From positions 1-64,000 of IMG/VR virus record IMGVR_UViG_3300008110_004617: a stretch of 64,000 nt of DNA; one strand, 5' to 3'. A model generated the notes under the pieces. The model worked only from the letters and a program-made list of their open reading frames with translations. It was not told the origin of the DNA and made no database searches. The stretch comes from a virus. Every line of letters starts with the position of its first letter. Positions within the stretch are counted from its first letter, which is position 1. Shown piece by piece: positions 34,050 to 42,168 of the stretch. Both the position numbers and the translations under genes were made by a program.

Positions 34050-35585
34050 ATGACTCTTAAGACACTAAGAGGTAAAATTCCAATAATAGGGCCTGCTATT
34101 AAGCAGGCACTACCTATTCAATTAGATCCTACTGCATATGAAGGTTCTATTTTATACGCAGAAGATGGTGCATTAAGAATATCTGATGGAGCTAATTGGA
34201 ACGTTGTAAGTCCAGGATCACAGGGTATTCAAGGCGTACAGGGTATTCAAGGCATACAAGGCATTGGCTCCCAAGGCATACAGGGCCCGCAGGGCGTACA
34301 AGGTATCCAAGGTTTTCAGGGCGTACAAGGGAATTTAGGGCCTGGTATTAATATCATTGGTTCCGTACCAGATGTAAATGTGGCTCCTCCAAATAACCCT
34401 CAAACTACTTTAAATGCCGCCTTTCCAGCAGCTTTAGCTGGCGACGCAGTAATTGACGAAGCACTAGGTGATGTCTGGGCATATAACGGCACAACTTGGA
34501 TTAACGGTGGAGAAATAAGAGGCCCACAGGGTATACAAGGTACTCAAGGTATACAAGGTCTTCAGGGTAGCAATGGAAACACTGGCGGTCAAGGTACTCA
34601 AGGTTTTCAAGGTACTCAAGGTTTTCAAGGTACTCAGGGTATAAGAGGCGACGAGGGAATTCAAGGTACGCGAGGCTTTGTGGGAGAGCAAGGCACTCAA
34701 GGCATTCAGGGATCGCAAGGTGTTCAGGGTGATTTAGGAAACCAAGGTACTCAAGGTATTCAGGGCCCACAGAGTGTGCAGGGACCTCAGGGTGTACAAG
34801 GTAATTTAGGAAACCAAGGTACTCAAGGACTTGAGGGCGCAGCAGCATTCCAGGGCATCCAGGGTACACAGGGTCCTACTGGTATTCAAGGTGCGACTGG
34901 CGTTCAAGGTACAACTGGTTCGCAAGGCATTCAGGGTACAACTGGAACTCAGGGAACGATCGGTACTCAGGGAGCAACCGGTGTACAAGGAACGACAGGC
35001 ACACAAGGTCTTACTGGAACACAGGGCCTTGGTGGTACTGGAACACAAGGTTTTCAAGGTACAACAGGCGAACAAGGAACGACGGGTACACAAGGTACAA
35101 CTGGAACACAAGGAACTATTGGATCTCAAGGTGTCAGTGGAACAGTCGGCGGAACCGGTGTACAGGGAACTCAAGGACTCCAAGGCAATCAAGGTGAACA
35201 AGGACTTCAGGGAACTCAGGGTGAACAAGGAACTACTGGCTCGCAAGGTGTTGATGGTACTATCGGAGGCACCGGTGTACAGGGAACTCAAGGGACGACA
35301 GGCGAACAAGGAACTACTGGCTCGCAAGGCGTTGATGGTACTATCGGAGGCACCGGTGTACAGGGAACTCAAGGGACGACAGGCGAACAGGGAACGACCG
35401 GAACCCAGGGTGCTGGCGGTGGTACAGGAAGTACTGGTGTACAGGGTACACAGGGAACGACCGGTGCGCAAGGTACTACTGGAACGCAGGGAATAACCGG
35501 ATCTCAAGGTACTACAGGCTCGCAAGGAATTTCTGGAGCAGCCACTACAGTAAGCGATGATACCCGGAACTTTAAACGCGACTGA
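34050..35585 (+). CDS. Collagen-like tail fibre, module 1 (S74 domain out of frame)
   Basis: A 511-aa protein. A 60-residue N-terminal domain (TLKTLRGKIPIIGPAIKQALPIQLDPTAYEGSILYAEDG) is followed by Gly-X-Y triplets (GTQGIQG, GTTGTQG) interrupted at about residues 95-160 by a small domain (INIIGSVPDVNVAPPNNPQ...DVWAYNGTTWINGG). It ends shortly after the collagen rod at ATTVSDDTRNFKRD. Compared with module 2, the fibre should continue through a linker into an S74 chaperone; here that domain is encoded from 35557 in another frame. Collagen-like triplets form trimeric rods in phage fibres. Confidence 0.8.
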   Translation: MTLKTLRGKIPIIGPAIKQALPIQLDPTAYEGSILYAEDGALRISDGANWNVVSPGSQGIQGVQGIQGIQGIGSQGIQGPQGVQGIQGFQGVQGNLGPGINIIGSVPDVNVAPPNNPQTTLNAAFPAALAGDAVIDEALGDVWAYNGTTWINGGEIRGPQGIQGTQGIQGLQGSNGNTGGQGTQGFQGTQGFQGTQGIRGDEGIQGTRGFVGEQGTQGIQGSQGVQGDLGNQGTQGIQGPQSVQGPQGVQGNLGNQGTQGLEGAAAFQGIQGTQGPTGIQGATGVQGTTGSQGIQGTTGTQGTIGTQGATGVQGTTGTQGLTGTQGLGGTGTQGFQGTTGEQGTTGTQGTTGTQGTIGSQGVSGTVGGTGVQGTQGLQGNQGEQGLQGTQGEQGTTGSQGVDGTIGGTGVQGTQGTTGEQGTTGSQGVDGTIGGTGVQGTQGTTGEQGTTGTQGAGGGTGSTGVQGTQGTTGAQGTTGTQGITGSQGTTGSQGISGAATTVSDDTRNFKRD

Positions 35586-35862
35586 GTTTAACTCCCTTTC
35601 CGATGTTGCATACAAAGAAGATTTCCAAACGATAGATAGTGCTACAGACATACTCGATAAAATAAAGGCATATCAGTTTACGTGGAAAAACACCGGTGTT
35701 AAAAGCTACGGTGTAATTGCGCAAGAACTTGAAAAGTTACTACCAGAACTAATAAACAATACGCATGGTTCTAAGTATGTCAACTACATTCCTCTAATTG
35801 CTATCTTGTTAGAAGGATATAAAGATCTTTCTAGTCGTATAAAGAGTTTAGAAAAAGAATAA
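35557..35862 (+). CDS. Detached S74 chaperone domain, module 1 (frame-shifted)
   Basis: A 101-aa ORF overlapping the collagen gene end in a different frame. It encodes FNSLSDVAYKEDFQTIDSATDIL, KSYGVIAQELEKLLPELI and IPLIAILLEGYKDLSSRIKSLEKE, a complete S74-type chaperone with the S-D cleavage site. The ATG lacks a good ribosome-binding site. Relative to module 2, the linker between VSDDDT and STGDLSATNFNSLSD has lost about 30 codons and the frame has shifted. It may be translated separately, made by frameshifting, or be a recent mutation or assembly error. Confidence 0.65.
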   Translation: MIPGTLNATEFNSLSDVAYKEDFQTIDSATDILDKIKAYQFTWKNTGVKSYGVIAQELEKLLPELINNTHGSKYVNYIPLIAILLEGYKDLSSRIKSLEKE

Positions 35863-35916
35863 ATATACACGACAGCCGAGTATCCTACGTGGACGCGAAG
35901 ATGGCTTGATGATTGA

Positions 35917-36105
35917 ATCAGTGATCGCCGCTTTGTCTCCAAGTATATATTCACCCTTTTACAAAGACCGACGGGTGTAACTGGCCAATTAAGATATAAC
36001 ACAACGGACGCAACATTCGAAGGTTTTAACGGGACTGCGTGGGGCCCGCTAGGGGGTGGTGCTGACGAACTTGCAAGAACTCTGGCAACGTTGGCGCTAC
36101 CATAA
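35917..36105 (+). pseudogene. Tail-fibre tip remnant without a start codon
   Basis: An open frame after a TGA at 35914, with no start codon, encoding LQRPTGVTGQLRYN, ATFEGFNGTAWGPLGGGADEL and ATLALP before TAA. The GQLRYN...FEGFNGTAWG pattern is typical of phage fibre C-terminal tips. Its stop overlaps the ATG of the first propeller gene (TAATG). Most likely the end of a fibre gene whose front part was deleted. The rest of 35863-35916 holds no gene. Confidence 0.55.
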
Positions 36106-37454
36106 TGACTGTAGGAATACAACCACTCGTAGATGAAGTAAATACAAATGTAGCAGGGGCGTTAACAACCCTAGAGCAGTTGCAACTCGCGAGTGTAATG
36201 CAAGATTTTGATCAAGGATTTACAAAGTGCGTAGCTAACTGCGCAGCGCTTCCAGCTGCGGCTGATAACAAAGGTCGTTGGATCTTTCTTCAAGACGTTT
36301 GCAGTTATCGTTGGAGCGACGGGACAGCTTGGTCAAGAGATTTTGCTAGTATTGAACAAAATATTGCTTTTTCATTTGGATGCAATGCTGATAACCAGCT
36401 GGGTGACAGAACCACAACCAACAGATCTTCTCCAGTGTCAGTCTTAGGTGATGTCTTATACTGGTGTCAGGTGAGCGCTGGTAATGGATTTAATATTGGA
36501 GTTCGCAGTGATATGACTGCTTGGGGTTGGGGCTGTAACGCAGGGGGCGAACTAGGTGACTGTACTAGCGTTAATAGAATCATACCTAGGCCAGTCGTTG
36601 GTGGCTTTGGTGACTGGTGTCAGGTTAGTGCCGGAGCAAATCATAGTATAGGTGTTCGTCAGAATGGAACTGCTTGGGCCTGGGGGTTGGGATCATGTGG
36701 TCAGCTGGGTGATGGAACTTCAGTAAGCAAGTCTTCTCCAGTATTAGTCGTCGGCGGTTTTACGGACTGGTGTCAAGTAAGCGCCGGTCAACACTTCATA
36801 CTTGGTGTTCGTCAAAATGGAACGGCCTGGGGTTGGGGTTGTGGTAGTGGAGGTCGTCTCGGTAACGAAACAACAGTCAATAAATGTTCTCCAGTATCAG
36901 TTGTTGGCGGTTTTAGTGACTGGTGTCAGGTTAGCGCTGGGACCGCTCACAGTCTAGGTGTTCGACAGAACGGGACCGCTTGGGCCTGGGGATGTAATAC
37001 TTGTGGCCCACTGGGCGACGGCACTACAGTTGCTAAATCTTCTCCTGTGTCAGTCGTAGGTGGCTTTACCGACTGGTGTCAGGTTAGTGCCGGAGCAAAT
37101 CATAGTCTAGGTGTTCGACAGAATGGAACTGCTTGGGGTTGGGGTGCTGGCGCTGACGGACGCATTGGTAACGGAACTATAGTTAGTGTATCTTCTCCAG
37201 TGTCAGTCGTCGGCGGGTTCACGGACTGGTGTCAAGTAAGTGCCGGGCTTGGGCACAGTCTAGGCGTTCGCCAAAATGGCACCGCTTGGGCTTGGGGACA
37301 GGGTTCAACTGGTCGTCTTGGTGATGGCACGGTCGTAAACAAATCTTCTCCAGTGTCAATCGCTGGCGGACTAACCGGTTGGAGATGCGTAAGTATATAT
37401 ACAAATGGTAATCATAGCTTAGCTGTTAGATCTGATAGTACGAAGGGTTTTTAA
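36105..37454 (+). CDS. RCC1-type seven-bladed beta-propeller protein A
   Basis: A 449-aa protein. An N-terminal domain of about 85 residues (CAALPAAADNKGRWIFLQDVCSYRWSDGTAW) shared in outline with its five paralogues is followed by seven RCC1-like blades of about 52 residues: W-G-x4/5-G-x-L-G-D-x-T, then SSPVSVVGGFTDWCQVSAG, then HSLGVRQNGTAW. Seven blades make a closed propeller. Variable residues cluster after WG (CNAD, CNAG, LGSC, CGSG, CNTC, AGAD, QGST) and before HSLGV, the loop positions. Probably a virion receptor-binding head; RCC1 itself is a eukaryotic chromatin factor and no such function is implied. Its ATG overlaps the stop of the fibre-tip remnant. Confidence 0.82.
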   Translation: MTVGIQPLVDEVNTNVAGALTTLEQLQLASVMQDFDQGFTKCVANCAALPAAADNKGRWIFLQDVCSYRWSDGTAWSRDFASIEQNIAFSFGCNADNQLGDRTTTNRSSPVSVLGDVLYWCQVSAGNGFNIGVRSDMTAWGWGCNAGGELGDCTSVNRIIPRPVVGGFGDWCQVSAGANHSIGVRQNGTAWAWGLGSCGQLGDGTSVSKSSPVLVVGGFTDWCQVSAGQHFILGVRQNGTAWGWGCGSGGRLGNETTVNKCSPVSVVGGFSDWCQVSAGTAHSLGVRQNGTAWAWGCNTCGPLGDGTTVAKSSPVSVVGGFTDWCQVSAGANHSLGVRQNGTAWGWGAGADGRIGNGTIVSVSSPVSVVGGFTDWCQVSAGLGHSLGVRQNGTAWAWGQGSTGRLGDGTVVNKSSPVSIAGGLTGWRCVSIYTNGNHSLAVRSDSTKGF

Positions 37455-37455
37455 T

Positions 37456-38769
37456 ATGAACGTAACGAATCTAATACTCAATCTTAAATCAAAAATCGGC
37501 GATGCTACGATTGATCAGCAGATGCTTTCAAAAGCAATAAAATTGTTAGAACTTGGTACTATTGAATCAGTTTCATCATTTTCAAGTCTTCCGAACGCTG
37601 CTACAACAGGCAGAGATAAATTATACTTGGTTGAGTTTGACGGCCTATACAAAACTAACGGAACTTATTGGGCGCCTTTTGCTCAGGATTTTTCACCAGC
37701 TTTTTCCTGGGGATGTAATACTTGTGGCCCACTGGGCGACGGCACTACAGTTGATAAGTCTTCTCCAGTGTCAGTCGTTGGTGGCTTTACCGACTGGTGT
37801 CAGGTAGATGCAGGTCACAACCATAGTCTAGGAGTTCGTACTAACGGAACTGCTTGGGCTTGGGGTCAAGGCACAAATGGTCGCCTTGGTGACAACACAA
37901 ACGTTTCAAAATCTTCGCCTGTGTTAGTCTCTGGAGGATTTAGTGACTGGTGTCAGGTAAGCGTTGGATATATGCATAGTATAGGAGTTCGACAGAACGG
38001 GACCGCTTGGGCTTGGGGTGCTGGTATTGGCGGACAACTTGGTGATAATACAATAGTTGATAAGTCTTCTCCTGTGTCAGTCGTTGGTGGATTTACAGAC
38101 TGGTGTCAAGTAAGTGCTGGGGAATGCTACAATTTAGGAGTGCGCCAAGGTGGGGGCGCTTGGGCGTGGGGATCGGCAATCAACGGGAAACTAGGCGACG
38201 GAACAACAGTCGGTAAATCTTCGCCAGTATTAGTAGCAGGCGGTTTTAGTGACTGGTGTCAGGTAGATGCAGGTAACTACCATAGTCTAGGAGTTCGACA
38301 GAACGGGACTGCTTGGGCTTGGGGCACTGGTTGCCGTGGGCAGGTTGGTGACGGAACAACAGTTAATAAATCTTCTCCTGTGTTAGTCGTAGGTGGCTTT
38401 ACCGACTGGTGTCAGGTTAGTGCCGGATTTGTTCACAGCATAGGAGTTCGTCAGAATGGAACCCTGTGGGCATGGGGGCAAGGGGTAGGAGGTCTACTAG
38501 GTGATAACACTGTAGTTGCTAAATCTTCTCCAGTGTCAGTCGTTGGAGGTTTTACAGATTGGTGCCAAGTGAGTGCTGGAGGTGTTCACAGTTTGGGTAT
38601 TCGCACAAATGGAACAGCTTGGGCTTGGGGTTGCGGCACAAATGGTCGCCTTGGTGATAATACAACAGTTAATAAATCTTCGCCTGTGTTAGTCTCTGGA
38701 GGATTTAGTGACTGGTGTCAGGTAAGTACTTTTGTCACTAGCGCAGCAATTAGGAGAACGAATGTATGA
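37456..38769 (+). CDS. RCC1-type seven-bladed beta-propeller protein B
   Basis: A 437-aa paralogue with N-terminal domain FSSLPNAATTGRDKLYLVEFDGLYKTNGTYW and seven blades. Loop motifs after WG are CNTC, QGTN, AGIG, SAIN, TGCR, QGVG and CGTN. Blade 1 shares 48 identical bases with blade 5 of protein A (37706-37753 and 36985-37032), including the variable loop. It starts 1 nt after the previous stop and overlaps the next gene by 4 nt. Confidence 0.82.
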   Translation: MNVTNLILNLKSKIGDATIDQQMLSKAIKLLELGTIESVSSFSSLPNAATTGRDKLYLVEFDGLYKTNGTYWAPFAQDFSPAFSWGCNTCGPLGDGTTVDKSSPVSVVGGFTDWCQVDAGHNHSLGVRTNGTAWAWGQGTNGRLGDNTNVSKSSPVLVSGGFSDWCQVSVGYMHSIGVRQNGTAWAWGAGIGGQLGDNTIVDKSSPVSVVGGFTDWCQVSAGECYNLGVRQGGGAWAWGSAINGKLGDGTTVGKSSPVLVAGGFSDWCQVDAGNYHSLGVRQNGTAWAWGTGCRGQVGDGTTVNKSSPVLVVGGFTDWCQVSAGFVHSIGVRQNGTLWAWGQGVGGLLGDNTVVAKSSPVSVVGGFTDWCQVSAGGVHSLGIRTNGTAWAWGCGTNGRLGDNTTVNKSSPVLVSGGFSDWCQVSTFVTSAAIRRTNV

Positions 38770-40136
38770 ACTTAGCACAATTTCAAATATTACTCCAAAA
38801 AGCAATCGACAGTTCAAGTAATACACTCGATTACCTATTTCTATCAAGAGCAGTCCAAACTCTAGCCGTAGGACAGGTAAGAGAAGTTGCCACATACGCA
38901 AACTTACCTTCAGCTGCATCTAACGAAGGACTGTTAGTATTCGTAACGGCGGATGAAAGGATTTATTGGAGTACTGGAACTGGCTGGTATAATCTTATCG
39001 ATGAAAATAAAGGAATTGCGTATGCATGGGGTGGTGGGGGCAGAGGTAAACTAGGTGATAATACAGAAGTCAATAAATCTTCTCCAGTTTCAGTCATTGG
39101 TAGCTTTACAGACTGGTGTCAAGTAAGCGCCGGTGGTAGTCACAGTATTGGCCTTCGCTCTAACGGAACTGTCTGGGCATGGGGGTGTAGTGCATATGGC
39201 CGCCTCGGTGATAACTGCACTGTTCTACCAAGTTCTTCTGGTAGATCTTCACCAGTATCAGTAGTCGGCGGTTTTACAGACTGGTGTTATGTAAGTGCCG
39301 GGGATGACCACAACTTAGGTGTTCGTACTAATGGAACTGCATGGGGTTGGGGAAACCCGTGCCATGGGGTACTAGGTAACAACTTCAACGGTTCCATTAA
39401 TGTTATTGATGGAACCGGTGGTTTCTCTTCTCCAGTGTCAGTCGTTGGTGGCTTTACAGACTGGTGCCAAGTGAGCGCTGGGGGCAGTCACAGTCTAGGT
39501 GTTCGACGGAACGGGACCGCTTGGGCTTGGGGATGCGGTAGTTACGGTCTTCTTGGCGATGGCACTACAGTATGCAAGTCTTCTCCAGTATTAGTCGTCG
39601 GCGGTTTTACGGACTGGTGTCAGGTAGATGCAGGTGGCGGTCGCAACTTAGGTGTTCGCCAAAATGGAACTGCATGGGGTTGGGGTTGCGGCTCCAATGG
39701 TCGCCTTGGTGACGGAACAACAGTTAATAAATCTTCTCCAGTGTCAGTAGTTGGAGGCTTTACCGACTGGTGTCAGGTTAGCGCTGGGTCCGCTCACAGT
39801 CTAGGTGTTCGTACTAACGGAACCGCTTGGGCGTGGGGAGCGGCTTTCTGCGGGAAACTAGGCGACGGAACAACAGTCAATAAATCTTCGCCAGTATCAG
39901 TCGTCGGTGGGTTCTTTGACTGGTGTCAGGTTAGTGCCGGAGCAAATCATAGTCTAGGTGTTCGCCAGAATGGAACCGCTTGGGCATGGGGAATTGCTGC
40001 TTGCGGCGTTTTAGGATCTGGTGCGCCTGCCAATGCATCTTCTCCAGTATCAGTCGTCGGTGGCTTTACAGACTGGTGTCAAGTAAGCGCTAGCAATTAT
40101 CACAGCTTAGCTCTAAGAAGAACAAATTTCGTATAA
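38766..40136 (+). CDS. RCC1-type seven-bladed beta-propeller protein C
   Basis: A 456-aa paralogue (N-terminal ATYANLPSAASNEGLLVFVTADERIYWSTGTGW). Seven blades; blades 2 and 3 have lengthened loops (NCTVLPSSSGRSSP and NNFNGSINVIDGTGGFSSP) where the others have about nine residues, and blade 7 has GSGAPANASSP. This is the most loop-varied member. ATGA overlap with gene B. Confidence 0.82.
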   Translation: MNLAQFQILLQKAIDSSSNTLDYLFLSRAVQTLAVGQVREVATYANLPSAASNEGLLVFVTADERIYWSTGTGWYNLIDENKGIAYAWGGGGRGKLGDNTEVNKSSPVSVIGSFTDWCQVSAGGSHSIGLRSNGTVWAWGCSAYGRLGDNCTVLPSSSGRSSPVSVVGGFTDWCYVSAGDDHNLGVRTNGTAWGWGNPCHGVLGNNFNGSINVIDGTGGFSSPVSVVGGFTDWCQVSAGGSHSLGVRRNGTAWAWGCGSYGLLGDGTTVCKSSPVLVVGGFTDWCQVDAGGGRNLGVRQNGTAWGWGCGSNGRLGDGTTVNKSSPVSVVGGFTDWCQVSAGSAHSLGVRTNGTAWAWGAAFCGKLGDGTTVNKSSPVSVVGGFFDWCQVSAGANHSLGVRQNGTAWAWGIAACGVLGSGAPANASSPVSVVGGFTDWCQVSASNYHSLALRRTNFV

Positions 40137-40160
40137 TGATAATTACAAAGGAGAAAATAA

Positions 40161-40802
40161 ATGTATGCAGTAGTTTATAACGATAGAGTAATTGTCGGAC
40201 CAATGGATTGGAACCGCGCAATTTTTCAAGGATCTCTAGAAAAAGAAAATGTCACGGCTGGCATTCCTAGAGTAGCGCCAGAAACTCTTCCATATATTAT
40301 TAATGAAGACACAAGAATTGCACTAGTAGAAGAACAGAGACCAGAAATCAATCCTATGGTAGAATACTACTATGGACCACAGTGGGATCTTTCCGGTGAC
40401 AAGGCGGTCGCAGTATATGAAGTAGTAGATACACTAGTTGATTTCGCTCGCGATAATTTTAAAACTAAAGCGGCCGAAGCAAGATGGAAAAAAGAAACAG
40501 CTGGAACGAAAATAAATATACAAGGTACCGAAGTTAGTCTAGATACTAGCCGTGACGGAAGAAATATTTTCATACAGAAGTATTCTATTATGACGGAAGA
40601 AGAAGTTGCAAATTGGAAATTCCCAGAAGGTTGGCTCACTCTTACAAAGAGCGATCTTGGTTCTATTGTTTCTGCCGGTTCGAGTTATATTCAAAGTTGC
40701 TTTGACTGGGAGAAAACAATTAATGATGAAATTAATGCAGCGACATCAAAAGAAGAATTGGTATCTATTGGTGAACAAATAGCGGAACAGATGGTAGAAT
40801 AA
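40161..40802 (+). CDS. DUF4376-like fibre-associated protein inside the propeller array
   Basis: A 213-aa protein without RCC1 repeats that divides the array into two sets of three. The stretch FKTKAAEARWKKETAGTKINIQGTEVSLDTSRDG recalls the DUF4376 region of phage fibre-assembly proteins, and an acidic helical tail follows. GGAG upstream gives its own initiation site. A role in attaching or chaperoning the propeller proteins is inferred from position. Confidence 0.6.
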   Translation: MYAVVYNDRVIVGPMDWNRAIFQGSLEKENVTAGIPRVAPETLPYIINEDTRIALVEEQRPEINPMVEYYYGPQWDLSGDKAVAVYEVVDTLVDFARDNFKTKAAEARWKKETAGTKINIQGTEVSLDTSRDGRNIFIQKYSIMTEEEVANWKFPEGWLTLTKSDLGSIVSAGSSYIQSCFDWEKTINDEINAATSKEELVSIGEQIAEQMVE

Positions 40803-40803
40803 T

Positions 40804-42168
40804 ATGCCCCCAATCGATAAACCAGGTTTGGTATCAAAACTAACGACCGTAGTTAATACTGCGTATGAAACCGGGTCATATCTTGTTGAAGACGTATTAG
40901 CAACATCTTTATCTATGACTGCACTGAGTGAGATTAATATTGTCACTGTATCTGACGTACTTTCATTGCCGAATCTTAAATATTACGATTCGCCAAACGC
41001 AATGATCTATTACGTTAACGATATAGACGTATTTGCGGTAAGTTCTAATTTTAAGTGGCTAACACTTGACGGCAGGCTTCTAAGGCAGGATACCACATAC
41101 GGAAAAATTTGGTCTTGGGGAAATAACAATCTTGGCCAACTAGGTGATAGTACAGCAGTTTCTAAATCGTCTCCGGTATCAACTGCACCATCTGGTTGGT
41201 GTCAGTTAAGCGCTGGCGAATGTCATAGTTTGGCCGTCTGTACAAATGGTACAGCATGGGCTTGGGGTTCAAACTTTTTAGGTAAACTTGGTGACAATAC
41301 TGCTGTCACCAAGTCTTCTCCAGTGTCAGTAGTTGGCGGCTTCACAGACTGGTGCCAAGTTAGTGCTGGGAACTATCATAGTCTAGGTGTTCGCACTAAT
41401 GGAACGGCTTGGGCTTGGGGGGCAAACACTTTTGGGCAGCTAGGTGACTGCACTACAGTCGCAAAGTCTTCACCAGTATCAGTAATTAGCGGTATTACAG
41501 GGTGGTGTCGTGTAAGCGCAGGCACACTGTTTAGTATCGGAATTAGAGCAAACGGTGAAGCGTTTGGTTGGGGCAATGCCGGGTCTGGCCGTCTTGGGGA
41601 TGGTACCACAGTTTCTAAATCTTCGCCTGCTCTAATTTCTGGAGGATTTAATAACTGGTGTCAGGTTAGTGCTGGCGGAGGTCATGCACTAGGAGTGCGT
41701 ACCAATTCATCCGTTTGGGCTTGGGGAGGAAACTCTTTCGGTCAACTCGGTGATAACACGGTAGTTTCTAAATCTTCTCCAGTACAAGTAGTCGGTGGTT
41801 TTAATAACTGGCGCGAGGTAAGCGCTGGTGGGTGTCACAGCCTTGGCCGCAGATCTGATGGAACTTTATATGCCTGGGGGAATGGTTGCTGCGGCAACCT
41901 CGGAGACAACTGCACAGTTTCCAGATCATCTCCAGTGTCAGTCTCTGGAGGATTTACAGACTGGTGCCAAGTAAGCGCAGGATGCTGCCATAATATAGGT
42001 GTTAGAACTAATGGCACAGTCTGGGCTTGGGGTGTCGGGACATGTGGTCGTCTAGGAGACAATGCTGTCGCTAATAGATCTTCGCCAGTATCAGTCGTTG
42101 GTGGCTTTACAAGCTGGTGCGCGGTTAGTGCAGGTAACGACCATAGTCTAGGGATAATAAGCTTATGA
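40804..42168 (+). CDS. RCC1-type seven-bladed beta-propeller protein D
   Basis: A 454-aa paralogue with seven blades. Its N-terminal domain is the longest (residues 1-95; VLSLPNLKYYDSPNAMIYYVNDIDVFAVSSNFKW). Loop motifs after WG: NNNL, SNFL, ANTF, NAGS, GNSF, NGCC, VGTC. Several blades depart from the DWCQVSAG consensus (GWCQLSAG, NWREVSAG, SWCAVSAG), so this gene is less homogenised than E and F. ATGA overlap with gene E. Confidence 0.82.
   Translation: MPPIDKPGLVSKLTTVVNTAYETGSYLVEDVLATSLSMTALSEINIVTVSDVLSLPNLKYYDSPNAMIYYVNDIDVFAVSSNFKWLTLDGRLLRQDTTYGKIWSWGNNNLGQLGDSTAVSKSSPVSTAPSGWCQLSAGECHSLAVCTNGTAWAWGSNFLGKLGDNTAVTKSSPVSVVGGFTDWCQVSAGNYHSLGVRTNGTAWAWGANTFGQLGDCTTVAKSSPVSVISGITGWCRVSAGTLFSIGIRANGEAFGWGNAGSGRLGDGTTVSKSSPALISGGFNNWCQVSAGGGHALGVRTNSSVWAWGGNSFGQLGDNTVVSKSSPVQVVGGFNNWREVSAGGCHSLGRRSDGTLYAWGNGCCGNLGDNCTVSRSSPVSVSGGFTDWCQVSAGCCHNIGVRTNGTVWAWGVGTCGRLGDNAVANRSSPVSVVGGFTSWCAVSAGNDHSLGIISL

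Noticed and set aside
34831-35496. Long + strand frame (221 codons) rich in Arg/Lys/Val overlapping collagen gene 1
   Set aside because: It is the collagen repeat read in the wrong frame (Gln/Gly/Thr codons become Lys/Val/Leu/Arg); no independent start or domain.
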